From: Lepiota brunneoincarnata
Taxonomy: Eukaryota > Basidiomycota > Agaricomycetes > Agaricales > Agaricaceae
Assembly: GCA_023014365.1 (NCBI GenBank)
Contig: JAEBUN010000051.1
Location: forward strand, 1 to 64,000
DNA: 64,000 bases
Reading direction: 5' to 3'
Part shown: piece by piece, positions 11,318 to 21,117 of the stretch
Layout of the letters: each line of letters starts with the position of its first letter
Numbering within the stretch: position 1 is the first letter of the stretch
Notes under the pieces: generated by a model
What the model saw: the letters and a program-made list of their open reading frames with translations, nothing else
What the model was told of the DNA's origin: nothing
Database searches by the model: none
Made by a program: the position numbers and the translations under genes

Positions 11318-12400
11318 AAACTTTGAACTCTGTTTTGAAATCAATAACTGGCAGGGTATGGGTGTGGGATGCAGGTTGCAGGCTGCAGTTGGCTCTAGTC
11401 GTAGCTGTAACCATCATAGGTGTAATCATAGTTGTTGTATTGGCTGTTACCAATAATATCATATGTTTGTCCAAAGGTGGTGGGATAGCATTGCACCATC
11501 CTTTTGAGCATGGCGTTATGGTGGTTCTGATGATAGACAGGGCAAGTATGCATGTAGTGGCCAGGGTGTGGAGTGGTTACAGTGGCAGCAGGTGTAGAGG
11601 GGGCAGCTGTGAGCCCAGTGGCCATCCTGATGACATTTGAAGCAATGATTTCTTTCAACATCATATGAGCAGGTTGTTGTGGTTTGGGGTGTGGGGGCAG
11701 GGGTTGGCATGATGTCAGGGGGGTCTCTGGGGTAAGGGGTGGGTTTCCTGCTGTTGATGGGCTTCCATTCGGCGGGTGAACTTGTCCACTGTTTGTCTTT
11801 GAGTTCTGGGTGGTGGTGCTGGAGGTGGGGGGTATGACAACAGGTGGGGTAGTAGGGTTTGGAAGTTGTTCAGGTTGAACTCGTTGATGGGTGGAGTGGA
11901 CAGGGGACTTGTCAGGATGGTCTGTCAGGTGGCATATGTAGGTTGAATCAAACTAGGGATTGCGGGATGTAATCCGTATACTGGTTGTGGAGCTGCAATG
12001 CTTGGTGAATATTTGACTGGAAGGTGGGGTCGGACCACAGGTGGTTGAACGTGTTCTGGTTTGCTTCCTTGACTCTTTCAACACTTTGTTCAAGGCCATG
12101 GAGACAGAGGAGGTTTTCACTGGAGTTGGAAGAACCCATCACGAACTTCTGTTGGTACTGCTGGTATTGGTGTGCATAAGAAGCGAGAAGATGAGGGTAG
12201 AAGCACTGTCGACTTCATTAATATAGTAACTAATGGTAGCAACAAGCAGGGGAGTAGGGGATGGCAGTTGGCATTTCTGGGATGGGTGGAATGGGATTTG
12301 GGGGAGTGGTCTGTCATGGTACATGGCAGAGTGGGGGTGGTGTGTCCTCAGTGGTATTAAGGGCACTTTCAACAAGGAATTGATAGAGGATGCGGTTGGA
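11318..12400 (-). pseudogene. extra 3' ORF of the chromovirus with zinc knuckle
   Basis: Downstream of the chromodomain, minus-strand frames include a region coding CFKCHQDGHWAHSC (about 11600-11645), a CX2CX4HX4C knuckle, followed by a second Cys/His cluster (TCCHCNHS). Upstream pieces (about 11948-12142 and 12139-12375) look like one protein broken by frameshifts, including an amphipathic stretch (LEQSVERVKEANQNT). A Pro/Thr-rich linker joins them. A gag-like nucleic-acid-binding protein encoded after pol is unusual for Ty3/Gypsy. The exact limits are not resolvable and no start is assigned. Confidence 0.55.
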
Positions 12401-12579
12401 GTCAGGGTTGGGTGGATGAGGACCTGGTGGTTCCATCTAATGTAGGCAGGGGTAGAAATAAGAGCTGGATTCAGATGGGAGTGAGCAGGACAGAGGAAGG
12501 CATTGTGCTGTTAAATGAGGTGGTATGGTTTTATTTTTGGTAAGGGTGGTGATGAGAACGTCATGGTTTCTTTGTGGCT

Positions 12580-15500
12580 TTAAGGGAATGAACAACAGGC
12601 GTGTTTTCATCATCTTGGTCTAATCCTTTGAGTCGCTTGTATTCCAATAGGAATGCTACTGCGTCTCCTTTGTCATGCGTTTTGGGGATGATGGTTCCAT
12701 CTGTAGTTTCAGGTCTGATTTCATCGGGTACAGACTTAAAGTGGGACTCAGGGTTCCCTATGTGTTTTCAGATTTGGGCCATCCAAGCCATTTGATTAGA
12801 TATTCAAGGCGATTTCGTCGTTTTCGATGATTCAGTATAGCTTCTATTTTGTATACTTCTTCGCCTTTGATGATTTGAGGTGGGGGTCAAATGTAGTTGG
12901 GACCATACATTTTGGTTTCAGTATACAGCATGAGGAGTTGGGTGTGGAAAACAGGGTGGATCTTCCAACATTTGGGGAGTTCAAGTCGATATGAAACAGG
13001 GGATAGAATGTCAAGGATATGGAATGGTCTGAGATGTTTGGAGGCCATTTTGCACATGGACATATGGGGTATTTAAGTTCTGGGTGTCAAGCCAAACCAT
13101 TTGATTTTCATGGAATGGGGTGAACTTTGATTGACATTGGTTTTCCATGTGTTTCATGGCAGTCTCAGTGTGCAGTTTTAGCAGTTTCTACAGTATAGAT
13201 CTATGAGCTCTATGTGGTTGTTGATGGTGGGAGATTTGGTTTCAAGGAGGATGGTGGGAAGTGCTTTTGGTTGTATTCCCATAATAATTTCGAATGGTGT
13301 TTGTTTTCATAAGGCATGCAGGTCAGCTATTGTAATGCAATTCGAGGATGGGGAGAGCCTAGTGACCAATTTTCAGGGTGATGTGAGCAGAAAATGGAAA
13401 GATACACTTGGGTTTCCTGATGAGAACATTTGGTTGCCCCATCTGCTTCAGGATGGTAGGCCATGTGGTCATTGTGGGGGTTATTTTGAGTCATTCTAAC
13501 AGTTTCTGGAATGAATGCAGCAGTAAAGTGCAGGTTGCAGTTGGATATGATATGTTCAGGGTAGGCCATAGTGCAGGTAAACCTTGTTGAGAATGATGTC
13601 AGCGATGTCATTGGTGGTTGTGGTTTTGTTGGTAGTGGTGAGAATTACCCCCTTCAAGAGTCCATGGTCCACAATGGACAAAATTGAGTCATAGCTGGCA
13701 GAGGGAGGGAGGTTGGTGATGAGATCCATTCGCGATTTGAGCAAATGGGCAGTTTGATTCGGGCACTGGGATAGGGGTAAAAGTGGGCTTGGCAGGGTGT
13801 CAGTTAATTTTAAATTGTTGACAGTCAGTGCATCCTTTGACATAATCACATGTAAAACTGGCCATACTAGGGCCAGTAGAAATCACATTCTAATGCATGA
13901 AGGGTTGTATCGATACTGGGATGTCCTGTGGTGGGAGAATTGTGGTACTTCCATATGATACATTGGCAGAGTTCAAGGTCTTCTGGTGGAACAGTTCTGC
14001 CTTCATATGTTACAATTAAACCTTTTGGGGTTCATGTTACAGAGTATTAGGAATCCATTGAGATATATGGGGAGGTCATGAGGGCAGTGATCTGCTTCAG
14101 TGGTATGTGGGTTGTAGTTATTGTGGTGAAGTATATTGTCATGGGTTTCTTGGTTGATGGTGTTGACAAATATAGACTCAGGGTAATACCATTACGGATT
14201 TATTGTCCTCATCTTCATTGGGAATATGGTCAGGACAGTGGGAGAGGGCATTCAGCAGCAGGTATTTTTGTACCTGGTACATGCTCAATCTGGAGAGGAA
14301 TTGATGCCAACAGGCTTAGCATTGGTTTATATCCTGCAGTTTCTTCCAATAAGTAAGATTTTGATGATCAGGTACAAACTTTAACAGGGAAGGGTCCTCC
14401 TTCCAGATAATGGCAAGTAGTTTGCTGGTCATGAATATCATAGTTCCATTCAGGTGGGCATAAGGGTTTTTCGATAGGAAAGCCACAGGGTGGCATTGGT
14501 TATTAATGTCAGTTTGGTAAAGTACAGCTCCAGTAGTGTACTTTGAAGTGTCGCATTTCTCAGTCTTGAGATAGATGTCATTTAGGGCCAAACACTCAAG
14601 AACTTCTTCCATAATGCAGTTGTGTTCTTCCTGATCATGGGCAAAGATGAGTATATCATCCATATAAATGACAATTCCTCCTTTCTGAATTGGGGATGCT
14701 AAGATGTTGTCCATAAATGCTTGAAAGGTTGCAGGGGAATTGCACATTCCAAAGAACATGATGGTCAGTTTGAAAAGACCAAGTGGGGTGTTGAATGCAC
14801 CTTTCCATTCATCTCCTTGCTTAATACAAATGTTGTTATATCTGGTGTGGACATTGAGTTTGGAAAATATTCAGGCTCCTTTGAGCTTATCCATAATTTT
14901 GGTAACCATCAGGATTCGGTACGCATTCTTGACCATATGCTTATTGACATAGCAGTAGTCTTGACAGGGGCAGAGTGAGCCATCCATCTTGTCAACAAAG
15001 AAGAACAGGGATGCCATCAGGGATTTCAATGGGCAGATGTAGCCTTTTCAAAGATTGTTGGAGATAAACTCTTTCAAAGAGTTATCTTGGTTTGGGGAAA
15101 GCTTGTATGCTTTCATTGCGATGGGTTTGAACTTGGGTTTTAATTCAATAGCATGGTCATAGGATCATTGGGGAGGGAATCATTCAGTAGCTTTTTTGCT
15201 GAAACGACTCAACCATCAGTGAAATTGACAGGGAACTTTAATGGTGGGGTTATCAACCTTTTTGTCTCCGTATTTAATTGCAAGTTCTGTAGCCTGACTG
15301 GTTCGGTTGATCTCAAGCTTGACGTGAGTGAGTTCAGCAGGCATACTAATGATTTGACACATCTTGGACTCTAGAGAGAACTCTTCATAGTCCTCATCGA
15401 GAAGAGGTTCATAGATCAGTTTCATGCAGAGTGTAGGAAAATTTTCCTTTGGGGTCGAATGCATTTAGTTGGTCCATAGTGAGGGTAGCAATATTGATCA

Positions 15501-15900
15501 GATGGTTGTTGTACATCAAGTACTTGGGATGGTGGTTGCGCTTCTTCTCTTTTCTCCATTGGAACATACAGTGTTTCCAATCAATTTTTGGGTTGACTTT
15601 GTTAAGCCACAGGAAACCAAGGACCATTGGTTTCAAACTGGTTGCTGTGATGTAGGCAGTGATAGGAGTCAGTTGACCATCAATTATCATGCAGAAGGTA
15701 GAGTAATGCATAATCATTCCGTTCAGGTTGTTCAATCCATCAAAATTGCACATGTTGATTGCTCAGGGAAGTGCTTGCTTCCATAGACAGTGTTCAGTGA
15801 CAAAATCTTCAGATATAAAGTTTCCTTGAGCTCTGGAGTCAAGGAGGGTGATAAGCAGGACATCTTTTTGTTCTCTCAGGCTCTGCACCTTTAAAAGGAA
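12580..15900 (-). pseudogene. chromovirus pol: protease, RT, integrase, GPY/F, chromodomain
   Basis: Minus-sense reading: protease LLDSRAQGNFI near 15840 (the active-site DSG reads DSR), then RT with FFVDKMDGSL (about 15000), GDEWKGAFNTPLGLF (about 14810), MFFGMCNSPATFQ and IVIYMDDILIF (about 14670). RT then runs directly into RNase H-like TTGAVLYQTD, so connection sequence is missing. Integrase remains include MDLITNLPPS (about 13730) and TAYHPEADGAT-like sequence at about 13440. A GPY/F-like RPFHILDILSPVSY (about 13020) precedes the chromodomain. Many stops; non-functional. Confidence 0.82.
12738..12880 (-). other. chromodomain at integrase C-terminus
   Basis: Minus-sense EEVYKIEAILNHRKRRNR then LEYLIKWLGWP, followed by an ENT-stop where ENTWEP is usual. 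The aromatic residues and the LIKWxGWP core identify a chromodomain, which in chromoviruses directs integration to marked heterochromatin. Confidence 0.8.
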
Positions 15901-16378
15901 GATATATGGATTTATTGTTTGAAGTAGATGTGAGAGTTACAACATTACAAGAGAGAGGGAAACTGGGAGGGGCTGGCATTGAACAGAACCTCCAAATCAA
16001 AAATTTGCAAATGGTTGCATAGTCAGGTCTTTGGACCAAGTCTTGTAGACTTCACTGGCTTTGGTTTCAGGAATAGATTTGATGATGGAACAGATTTTAA
16101 GGGACGTGTTTTGTATGTTGGTTGCCTTATCAATTTTCAGTTGTGGTTTAACAATGTTTGGGCACATGCGGGAGATGTGACCAGGTTTAAAGCAACAGAA
16201 GCACAAGCCTTTCTCATGGGTGCACTTTTCTTCAGATGTAAAGACAGCATTGACATCGATGTCATCATTGTGGGGGAAATGATCTGGTTGGTCTTCTTTG
16301 GCTTCTTCATATTCAGGTTGCAGATCACCAGGGATATTAAAAGAAGGGTAATATTTGGGACCTTCATTAAGGTATGTG

Positions 16379-17076
16379 TGTTATGATCCGTGCTCCTTCT
16401 GTATCCGAGGATAACTGGAGACGGCCTTCAATCACTCTACAAGGTGTCCGAGACGGTTGGCCTTATAGAGCTTAGTGGATCGCGCTCAATGAGATAACGA
16501 GGGAAGACGCCAAGTTAAGGCAGAGAGGTAAACGACCGCTGTTAACAAGATTAAAGCTTAGGGCTTTAATCTCTACTTGTACAGGCCTTATATACCTATG
16601 AGGTGCTATATACTCGTTATAGGTTACTTGGCTGTTCTACTGGTCGTCCGCAGTCCTGACCATGATGCACATCCTGGCTGATGGCATCCTAGTGTTATTT
16701 ATATTACAATGAGTCAGTACTCTCGCTACTGCTGTGCGATGTTCCATCGCTTTCCTCTGACTCATAATCTCCTTCTCCCGATTGTATCTCCATGGAGTCC
16801 TCTCCGTTCTCGCTCTCCATTCTCTCAGTGCTTCCATCCGTATCGGAGGTTGGATCGGTTGATCCATGGTTATCTTCTTCGTCCTCGGGGTATTCCAATA
16901 TATCCTCCAAGGTTATCTCCATTCCTGCTTCTCTCGCCAGGTCCTGCATGGCGGTGTAGTATTCCCCTTCCTCGTCTTCGTATTCTTGTGCCCGTAGTTG
17001 GTCTGTAGTCTCCTGTACCCATCTTGTAAAGTCGAACAGCAATTCTTGTTCCTCCCGGTCTGGACTGTTCATAACA
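16379..17076 (-). mobile_element. solo LTR, family A, copy 2
   Basis: 698 bp, minus orientation, with perfect ATGTG duplications (16374-16378 and 17077-17081). Very close to copy 1, so a recent arrival compared with copy 3. Confidence 0.92.
16704..17072 (-). CDS. acidic 122-aa U3 ORF of family A LTR, copy 2
   Basis: Same length as in copy 1, with about four residue differences (for example QLR for QLQ and HGSTD for HGPTD). It starts at base 5 of the LTR. No domain recognised. Confidence 0.5.
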   Translation of the reverse strand: MNSPDREEQELLFDFTRWVQETTDQLRAQEYEDEEGEYYTAMQDLAREAGMEITLEDILEYPEDEEDNHGSTDPTSDTDGSTERMESENGEDSMEIQSGEGDYESEESDGTSHSSSESTDSL

Positions 17077-18579
17077 ATGTGTTGTTGATCTCCATAGTGT
17101 TCAGATCATGCAATGGGCAGAATTGGTAATGGCAGTTTGGTCCAGTGTAAGATGATTGTTGTTGTGGTCAGTGATATGGTTGTTGCTGATGATGGTAGTT
17201 GGTGGCGGGTGCAGGGCATGGATGGAATCCTGGATGTGGTCCAAGGATTGTAGAGGTGGTGAGCCAGTTGTGGTCAATCTGAATAGCATGATGATACCAT
17301 TCATTTATGGTGTTGGGCAGGTTTGGATTGGTAAGGATTTTGTAGGCGAGGTTCCAGTTGATAACATTTTGGAATTTTTCTACGAGGGTGCAATCTTCAG
17401 TAAGTCCTGAATGGTGGACAAGCGTTTTGAATTCTATGATGACATCTTCGACATTGTGGGATCCTTGACGGAGGGTGTTGAGGTCGTGGAAGGCTTGGGA
17501 GGGAACGTTGACAGGCAAAAATGCTTTGGTGAACTCTTCAATAAGTTCTTTGTACGATCCAGGGGTGAATAAACCCCAAGTTTGTTTGGACTGAAAGTAC
17601 TGATTCTTCCAGTTGCTGGCTTCTCCGGTTTTAAGCAGGGACAAGAAGAATATGATCTTCTTATCATCATCATAGTAAATGTCAGTGTTACTGTAGAGGT
17701 AGAGCGCTACAGAATTAATGAACTCTTGGAAGTTTTTGTGGTTGCCATTGAACAGTGTCGGTTTCTCGAATGATAGTTCTTTGTATCTGTTATGTTGTGG
17801 CTGTGGTAACGATGGATGGGATAGGCCTCGTGGTGGTCCAGGTGGTCCTGGTGGGCCAGAAGGTGGGTGGTTAGCAGGCAGGTCACCCATAGTCTCAGAC
17901 ATGGGTTCAGAGGGAGGGGAAGATGGTGGGAACGGTTGTAGGTTTTGGGGGAGTTGGTACTGTCCAAGTTTGATCTGATGGATAGGGAAGTGTAAGGGAC
18001 CTCCTGTACTTGTGGTTGCTTCAAGCAGACCAAAGGGGAATTGAGGTGGTTCTACTGAGGATGGTTCGGTGATTTGAATGGCTACGAGAATGGTGGTATC
18101 CACTGGTTCTGGCAGGGTTGCATATATGGGTTGGTCAGACTCAGGAGAAGATGAAGGAACATGAAAAGAAGGAGTAGGACAAGGAGTTGATGGAGTGGCA
18201 CGTGGGGTAGCAGACAATTGAGAGGGTCCTGGAGATCCAGAACTGGTTTGGGAAATATGAGGGTTAGGACAGTCTGTCCTGGCTTTGAAGTAACTACCTG
18301 TGATGGGCAACAATGTCTTTTCCAGTAAAGAGGAACCAACAAGAATTTAAGATTTGCTAAGATGTTCGACAAGATGAACAAGGAATCCGAGAACCTATAG
18401 AGATGCTGGGGTGCAAAGGTCCAGAAGAACAACAGCCAGAGTTCTTCAGGGTGAAGACTGTGTCAGACACTTGAATAGATGAGCGATGATCCTCAACAGA
18501 TTACGGTTCTGTCTAGACCTCACAGTTAACAGTACTGTGCAAACCAAGGAGAGCAAGAAGAGAGAAGAGAGGCAATGAG

Positions 18580-18591
18580 TAGCTTTGTCTT
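18580..18591 (-). promoter_or_regulatory. self-priming primer-binding site of the chromovirus
   Basis: Minus-sense AAGACAAAGCTA begins one base after the 5' LTR. It is complementary over 12 bases to TAGCTTTGTCTT in the LTR (minus sense, plus-strand 19424-19435; also 11062-11073 in the other LTR), which starts about 33 bases after the TATATATA box at 19461-19468. No TGG-initial tRNA site is present. This matches the Tf1 mechanism, in which the mRNA 5' end folds back to prime. Confidence 0.65.
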
Positions 18592-18665
18592 TTGTTACAC
18601 TTGTTAGGCATCTGCAAGGACCAATGCAATCTACAACAAGTAGACCGTTGGTTAATGTGAGCAAG

Positions 18666-19375
18666 TGTTATGAACAGTCCAGATCAAGAGGAACAAGAAC
18701 AATTATTTGACTTTACAAGATGGGTACAGGAAACCACAGACCAGTTGCAAGCACAGGAATATGAAGACAAAGAAGGGGAATATTACAGTGCCATGCAGGA
18801 CTTGGCAAGAGAAGCAGGAATGGAGATAACTCTGGAGGATATTCTGGAATACCCCGAGGATGAAGAAGATAGCCATGGATCAACCGATCCAACCTCCAAT
18901 ATGGATGGAAGCACCAAGAGAATGGAGAGTGAGAATGGAAGAGAATCCATGGAGATAGAATCAGGAGAAGAGAATTATGAGTCAGAGGAAAGCAATGGAA
19001 CATCGCACAGCAGTGGAATGGAGAATGAGGACACTGACTCATTGTAAGATATAAATAACAGTAGGATGCCATCAGCTAGGATGCGCATCATGGTCAAGAC
19101 TGTGCAGGACAAGTAGAACAGCCCAATAACCTATAACGAGTATATAGTATCTCATAGGTATATAAGGCCTGTACAAGTAGAGATTAAAGCCTCAAGCTTT
19201 AATCTTGTTAACAGCAGTCATTAACCCTCTCTGCCTTAACTTGGCGTGTTCCCTTGTTATATCATTGAGCGCGATCCACTAAGCTCTGCAAGGCCAACTG
19301 TCTCAGACACCTTGTAGAGTGATTGAAGGCTGTCTCCAGTTATCCTCAGATACAGAAGGAGCATGGATCATAACA
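18666..19375 (+). mobile_element. solo LTR, family A, copy 3
   Basis: 710 bp with perfect GCAAG duplications (18661-18665 and 19376-19380). More diverged than copies 1 and 2; most differences fall at former CpG sites (for example ACGAAGACGAG has become ATGAAGACAAA), pointing to methylation-linked decay. Confidence 0.92.
18670..19047 (+). CDS. acidic 125-aa U3 ORF of family A LTR, copy 3
   Basis: Still open despite numerous CpG transitions in the surrounding LTR. It has about 18 residue changes against copy 1 and a 3-residue in-frame net gain near the C-terminus (GMENEDTDSL). No domain recognised. Confidence 0.5.
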   Translation: MNSPDQEEQEQLFDFTRWVQETTDQLQAQEYEDKEGEYYSAMQDLAREAGMEITLEDILEYPEDEEDSHGSTDPTSNMDGSTKRMESENGRESMEIESGEENYESEESNGTSHSSGMENEDTDSL

Positions 19376-19767
19376 GCAAGTCTAAGGTGATGCCAAAGAG
19401 CAGGAACAAATATGATGTATAATAAGACAAAGCTAGGGATTACAAGTAATACCTAAGTCTATATATACTACTGGGGGCAACTGGTATGTGATAAAAGAAG
19501 GAATCACATGCAAACGGGCAAGAATCACAAGCCAAAGGAGAGCTAACTATAGCTGGGCAGTGGCATGTGATAACTAAATATATACAGGCACTGACAGTGG
19601 GCAGTGACATGTGATAAGCAAAAATAAATGGGCAGGTGCATCAGTGGGAAAATGGTAACAGACATGGTGTGGACTTGTCAAGTTGGAACAACTCTCAAGC
19701 TCACAACAGGGTGATCCAGCTTGTTGGTATGCAGCATGTAAATGCGCAAGCCAACAGGTGATCATCA

Positions 19768-19779
19768 GGGCCCATAACC
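19768..19779 (-). promoter_or_regulatory. primer-binding site of Copia-1 (initiator-Met half-tRNA type)
   Basis: The plus strand reads GGGCCCATAACC directly beside the 5' LTR, matching the anticodon stem-loop of eukaryotic initiator tRNA-Met (CAT anticodon). Drosophila copia and relatives prime from a cleaved initiator tRNA in this way. Copia-2 has the identical site. Confidence 0.75.
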
Positions 19780-20132
19780 TGTTGAAGCAGCAAGGTGTAA
19801 GCGAAGTGGCACTGGACACTCATGTTGTAGCTTGAGAGAGTTGCTGAGAGAAGATAAAAGTGAGTTGTAGAGCAAGTAGATTGTTCTAAGGTAATACAAG
19901 AAATGTAGAGCCATATTTATACTTGTAAGAGTCCACAGCATGTACTACTCATGTAGAGATGAAAGGAGTCATATGTATGCATAGTGAATCATAGAGGTCA
20001 ATGCAGTCAGGATGAGCGAATAGCATTTCAAGCTCAAGACTACATATGACTAGGCATATGTCATAGATGTAAAGGCACGAGCACAAGACGGTGTCAGCAA
20101 CCAGAAAAGGAAAATATATATTATTTTCAACA
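19780..20132 (-). repeat. 5' LTR of Copia-1 (family B)
   Basis: 353 bp, same ends as 5142-5494. Differences between the pair are mostly CpG-type transitions. Confidence 0.92.
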
Positions 20133-20137
20133 GATAG

Positions 20138-21117
20138 GCTAAATGAGTCTACTGTTTTCATTAATGGCGAGCTGTGGACGTTTTATAGGGATGTTGAGGC
20201 ATTTATGCTAAGTGAGTATGGCCCTGACTTGAGGGTTTTCCATACTGATGCTGGCATCAGGTATGTCAGAAGTATATGATTATACCAATGGCTCAACCAT
20301 AAAGCCACTGGTAATGCCGGAACTGGAGAAGACACAAGGAAGATCAGCGTATCTTTTTCTTGGTGGAAATTTGACATTCCCCATCGCCAATCCCACGATC
20401 CCAAATGTCACATATGTTGACTTGTCTGATTTGCCTGCCCTTTATGACCCACACCAGTTTTCCTCGCCCGACTTGAGCTCTATCCGCACTGACAGAGAGA
20501 CATCCAACATGATGTCATATCTGCACCTCACATCACCGCTTGCTGCTGTTCTAATGTGTACACCAAACTCGATTTCACGACAGGCACAGTAGCGCTCGAG
20601 CGAAATGCCAATATTTCCGGACCGGATTTGACCATTACCCCCCTGACAGGAGGACTGCAGTCCCCTGGCACTATATCAGTGAAATCTTTGCCACATCATT
20701 ATTCTACCCCACATCAATCCTAAATCTCCTCCGCGGGGGAAATTCCACACTCTATCCAGTCAATGCCAATGAAATTGCATCCCACATGTTCCTGGGGGCT
20801 TCAAGGGCAGGATATTGGCAGAATTCTTCTGCTGTGCGACCGTTACCCCCTGATATGATCAATAGAAACTTGGATGACCACATGCTTTCCGCGTTGAAAG
20901 TCTTTACATCTGTCAGGGATCAGGTGGCAAACGATACTGAGGTGCCAGTTCCTGCAAGATATCGAATCGATGGCTCCGTTTTGGCATCTAGCCACTTGCT
21001 TGGTCTCCTTCATCTGGTGTTGGTGACGACATCCGCTGTATTACTGGCGACCCTTGTGAACTTGAGCACCAGGCAGCCTCGCGTGCCATTTGGCCTTGAG
21101 CATATCCAAATTCATTA
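20138..21117 (+). pseudogene. membrane protein family, copy 1, 3' part
   Basis: Continuation of the gene broken at 5141: with Copia-1 removed the junction codes VPDRLNESTVF. Family-typical blocks follow (SAYLFLGGNLTFPIANP, DLSDLPALYDP, LAAVLMCTPN, YWQNSSAVRPLPPDMI) and a last transmembrane segment (LGLLHLVLVTTSAVLLATLV). Frameshifts occur near 20262, 20570 and 20780. The tail after about 21100 reads, with another shift, into the open frame of copy 2. Confidence 0.75.

Larger units (their letters stand above)
15990..18345 (-). pseudogene. chromovirus gag, split by a solo LTR
   Basis: The N-terminal part (open from about 18345 down to 17168) has a Pro/Ser-rich leader, a PPGPPGPP stretch and a retrotransposon gag domain (ELSFEKPTLFNGN, then SNWKNQYFQ). 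The family A LTR (16379-17076) interrupts it. With the LTR and one ATGTG copy removed, the frame reads on (MEINNTYLNEGPKYYP) to the zinc knuckle CFCCFKPGHISRMC at about 16160, a CX2CX4HX4C motif. No clear ATG is left; the frame is open upstream of the TTG at 18313. Gag would package element RNA. Confidence 0.82.
10985..19660 (-). mobile_element. Ty3/Gypsy chromovirus nested in Copia-1
   Basis: Bounded by exact GACAT duplications (10980-10984 and 19661-19665). LTR ends are TGTTAC and GTAACA; the outermost T of the left LTR has become C. Minus-sense order: gag with zinc knuckle, protease (LLDSRAQGNF), RT (VIYMDDIL), integrase, GPY/F-like module and chromodomain, then an extra zinc-knuckle ORF. 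This is a chromovirus layout. Two family A solo LTRs are nested in it: one in gag, one in the 5' LTR. There are many stops, and an internal deletion joins RT to RNase H sequence. The primer site matches the transcript start region (see 18580-18591). Confidence 0.92.
18593..19660 (-). repeat. 5' LTR of the Gypsy chromovirus, split by a solo LTR
   Basis: Starts TGTTACAC and ends GGTAACA; about 353 bp once the nested family A LTR and one target copy are removed. A minus-strand TATA box lies at 19461-19468. Confidence 0.88.
5142..20132 (-). mobile_element. Copia-1: degenerate Ty1/Copia retrotransposon carrying nested elements
   Basis: The element has 353-bp LTRs at both ends (5142-5494 and 19780-20132) and exact GATAG target duplications (5137-5141 and 20133-20137). 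It lies on the minus strand: a polypurine tract abuts the left LTR and a primer site abuts the right LTR. Gene order (minus sense) is gag, protease, integrase, reverse transcriptase, RNase H, the Copia order. It contains a solo LTR (5775-6162) and a Gypsy element (10985-19660), so its own length is about 5.9 kb. Its coding region carries several stops. It inserted into membrane-family gene copy 1. Confidence 0.93.

Noticed and set aside
13203..13499. Plus-strand ORF of 98 codons
   Set aside because: Antisense of the chromovirus integrase remains.
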